A DNA stretch of 64,000 bases from Pseudomonas sp. RC10. Lineage in GTDB: Bacteria; Pseudomonadota; Gammaproteobacteria; Pseudomonadales; Pseudomonadaceae. The stretch lies in contig NZ_CP151650.1 of assembly GCF_038397775.1 (NCBI RefSeq), forward strand, positions 3,968,001 through 4,032,000. The letters run 5' to 3'. The notes beneath the pieces were generated by a model. The model saw only the letters and a program-made list of their open reading frames with translations, had not been told where the DNA came from and searched no databases. This document shows positions 62,269-64,000 of this stretch, one piece after another; within the stretch, counting starts at the first letter, position 1, and every line of letters begins with the position of its first letter. A program made the translations under genes and the position numbers.

Positions 62269-63483
62269 ATGACTCACACCCCTGACACCCCACACAACTT
62301 TCACATGGGCTGGCTGCTGTTCGCGCTGGCCATGGGTGCGTTCGCCATCGGCACCACCGAATTTGCTTCGATGACGTTGTTGCCCTTCATCGCCGGCGAC
62401 TTCCAGACCACCCAGCCGCTGGCCGGCCACGCCATCAGCGCCTATGCACTGGGCGTGGTGGTGGGCTCACCGGTGATCATGGTGCTCGGCGTCCGGTTGC
62501 CACGGCGTGCGCTGCTGGTGGGCCTCGCGGCGTTCATCGGCATCGCCAATGCCCTGAGCGCCATCGCCCCCTCGCTGCCCTGGCTGGTGTTCTTCCGGTT
62601 TCTCAGCGGCTTTCCCCATGGCGCGTATTTTGGCGTCGCCATGTTGCTGGCCGCGTCTCTGGTGCCGAAGAATCAACGGGCCCAAGCGGTTTCACGGGTG
62701 TTTCTCGGCCTGACCATCGCCACCATCGTCGGCGTGCCGTTCGCCACCTGGATCGGCCAGACCGTGGGCTGGCGTTGGGGCCTGGCGGTGGTCGCGATAC
62801 TTGCCGCGATCACTGCCGTGCTGATCCGCACCCTCGCCCCCGACTCGCCCGCCCAGGCCGACGCCAGCCCGCTGCGTGAACTCGGCGCACTGCGCTCGCG
62901 TCAGGTCTGGCTCACCTTGGGCATTGCCGGGATCGGTTTTGGCGGCGTGTTCTGCGTCTACACCTACCTGGCCGCGACGCTGATCGAAGTCACCAAGACC
63001 TCGGACTTCATGATCCCGGTGGTGATGGCTGTATTTGGCGTGGGCACCACGGTCGGCAATCTGGTCTGCGGCTGGGCAGCGGACCGCGCCACCATGCGCT
63101 CGGCGGGCATCTCGCTGGGCTTCACCGCATTGGTATTGGCGCTCTACCCTTCGGCCACCGATAACCTCTGGCTACTGATACCGCTGGTGTTTTTCATCGG
63201 CTGTGGCGTCGGGCTGGCGGCCATTCTGCAAACCCGCCTGATGGACGTCGCGCCCCATGCGCAATCGTTGGCGGGGGCATTGGTGCAGAGCGCCTTTAAC
63301 CTGGCGAACGCTATCGGCCCGTGGGTCGGTGGCCTGGTGATTTCAGCCGGAATGGGACTGCCCGCCACCGGCTATGCCGCTGCGGCGCTGACGCTGGGCG
63401 GTCTGGGAATGTGGTACTGGGCAATCACCGATGCCCGCGCCAGCGCGCAGCGATTCGACCGCCAAGCGGCCGGGGAATCCTGA
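62269..63483 (+). CDS. MFS transporter, DHA1 (AraJ/YdhP-like) family
   Basis: 404 residues from ATG 62269 (MTHTPDTPHNFHMGWLLFAL), twelve hydrophobic helices. The opening LAMGAFAIGTTEFASMTLLP is characteristic of the AraJ/YdhP/NepI branch of sugar and drug exporters. Because a PtxS-type operator overlaps its promoter, it could export or import a sugar acid; alternatively it is a drug pump. The MarR gene downstream on the same strand may also control it. Confidence 0.88.
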   Translation: MTHTPDTPHNFHMGWLLFALAMGAFAIGTTEFASMTLLPFIAGDFQTTQPLAGHAISAYALGVVVGSPVIMVLGVRLPRRALLVGLAAFIGIANALSAIAPSLPWLVFFRFLSGFPHGAYFGVAMLLAASLVPKNQRAQAVSRVFLGLTIATIVGVPFATWIGQTVGWRWGLAVVAILAAITAVLIRTLAPDSPAQADASPLRELGALRSRQVWLTLGIAGIGFGGVFCVYTYLAATLIEVTKTSDFMIPVVMAVFGVGTTVGNLVCGWAADRATMRSAGISLGFTALVLALYPSATDNLWLLIPLVFFIGCGVGLAAILQTRLMDVAPHAQSLAGALVQSAFNLANAIGPWVGGLVISAGMGLPATGYAAAALTLGGLGMWYWAITDARASAQRFDRQAAGES

Positions 63484-63607
63484 CTCGGCAAGCCCCCGGT
63501 CACGACCGTGCGTCATCGTGTCACCGCCCGGTGGGCTGAAAAACCTTGTCCGCCTCGCTCGCGCAGGCATAATCGGTCCACCCTTTGCATTGAATGAGTA
63601 CCCCGTA

Positions 63608-64000
63608 TTGAAACGCGTGACCTCCTGCTCAGATACCGTTGCGCCCAGCAGTTGTGCCAACGGCTCGGTGCGCCGGGCTTCCCGCCGTCTGGGGCAGATC
63701 TATGACGAAGCCTTTACTGACTGCGGCCTGAAAGCCACTCAGTACTCTCTGCTGTCGCAGATCGCACGCAGTGGCCAGCCCAAGATGCGCGACCTCGCGC
63801 AGGCGCTGGTCATGGACCTCTCCGCCTTGGGCCATACGCTCAAGCCGCTGGTGCGCGACGGTCTGGTGGAATTGCAGGTGGATGAGACGGACCGCCGCAG
63901 TCGCCGGGTGCTCCTGACCCAGGCCGGTCAGGAAAAGTACGCACAGGCGCGCAAGGTTTCGGAGCGGGTTCAGCAGGTTTTCGACAAGACCTTCGGCGTC
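63608..64000 (+). CDS. MarR-family transcriptional regulator, partial
   Basis: Open from TTG 63608 (GTG 63617 also possible) to the right edge, 131 residues so far. The winged helix is in SLLSQIARSGQPKMRDLAQALVMDLSALGHTLKPLVRDGLVE, with the wing DETDRRSRRVLLTQAG. Most MarR proteins repress efflux or detoxification genes and respond to phenolics or oxidants. A five-codon frame MSTPY ends in TGA overlapping the TTG. The C-terminal few helices are outside the window. Confidence 0.82.
   Translation, partial: MKRVTSCSDTVAPSSCANGSVRRASRRLGQIYDEAFTDCGLKATQYSLLSQIARSGQPKMRDLAQALVMDLSALGHTLKPLVRDGLVELQVDETDRRSRRVLLTQAGQEKYAQARKVSERVQQVFDKTFGV

Noticed and set aside
63594..63611. Five-codon frame MSTPY overlapping the MarR start
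   Set aside because: No ribosome-binding sequence and too short to judge; noted only because its stop overlaps the TTG start.

Overview
The window is a GC-rich (roughly 60 percent) stretch of a chromosome that reads as Pseudomonas, most likely a soil- or plant-associated member of the P. fluorescens/P. syringae side of the genus. The signs are the GTGGGAGCGAATTCATTCGCGA-type REP/REPIN elements scattered between genes, the many LysR regulators, a FecI/FecR/TonB-receptor iron module, a PtxS-type operator, and a type III effector of the AvrE family preceded by a HrpL-type promoter. No rRNA, tRNA, CRISPR array, phage or transposase gene was seen.

Layout. 1-2.4 kb: a lactaldehyde-type aldehyde dehydrogenase running off the left edge, its LysR neighbour, and a divergent porin (2.6-3.7 kb); the two intergenic regions share an operator-like motif. 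3.7-7 kb: a conserved hypothetical gene, a NagZ-like glycoside hydrolase with a palindromic operator candidate, a small lipoprotein and a DJ-1/PfpI protein. 7.1-13.7 kb: a family 2 glycosyltransferase, an Nramp manganese transporter, a copper operon (DUF2946, SCO1/SenC, PCuAC), and a tightly overlapping trio (acyl-CoA dehydrogenase-like, PIG-L deacetylase, NodS-like methyltransferase). 13.7-22.4 kb: GNAT, aspartoacylase-like and MHS-type transporter genes, two LysR genes, decayed remnants (aldo/keto reductase plus carboxymuconolactone decarboxylase; a twice-frameshifted OprB porin) and a small membrane gene pair.

22.5-30 kb is an organic-acid block: a 2-hydroxycarboxylate transporter and a CitE/HpcH-type lyase on one strand, and a LysR gene, a family III CoA-transferase, an AtoE-type transporter with a 16-codon leader ORF and an amidohydrolase on the other. 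A motif shared by two promoters ties the lyase and CoA-transferase sides to the LysR gene. 30-34.5 kb carries a LysR gene, a peroxiredoxin, a CAP-domain protein, a SleB-type hydrolase and a lipoprotein. 34.5-43.8 kb is a polyol/sugar locus: ABC importer (ATPase, binding protein, two permeases), medium-chain dehydrogenase, SorC regulator, L-xylulose-reductase-like SDR and FGGY kinase. 44-49 kb: a hotdog thioesterase, then TonB receptor, FecR and FecI genes.

49-64 kb is mostly housekeeping-like (dienelactone hydrolase, CrtZ-like hydroxylase, PpnN, GNATs, CBS protein, lipoprotein, MltA, MFS/MarR). The AvrE-family effector (53.3-58.1 kb) and its CesT-type chaperone sit in its middle as a compact, HrpL-controlled pair with no secretion apparatus in view. 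This is the most striking feature of the window. Three genes are broken by single missing bases, which may be real decay or base-calling error.
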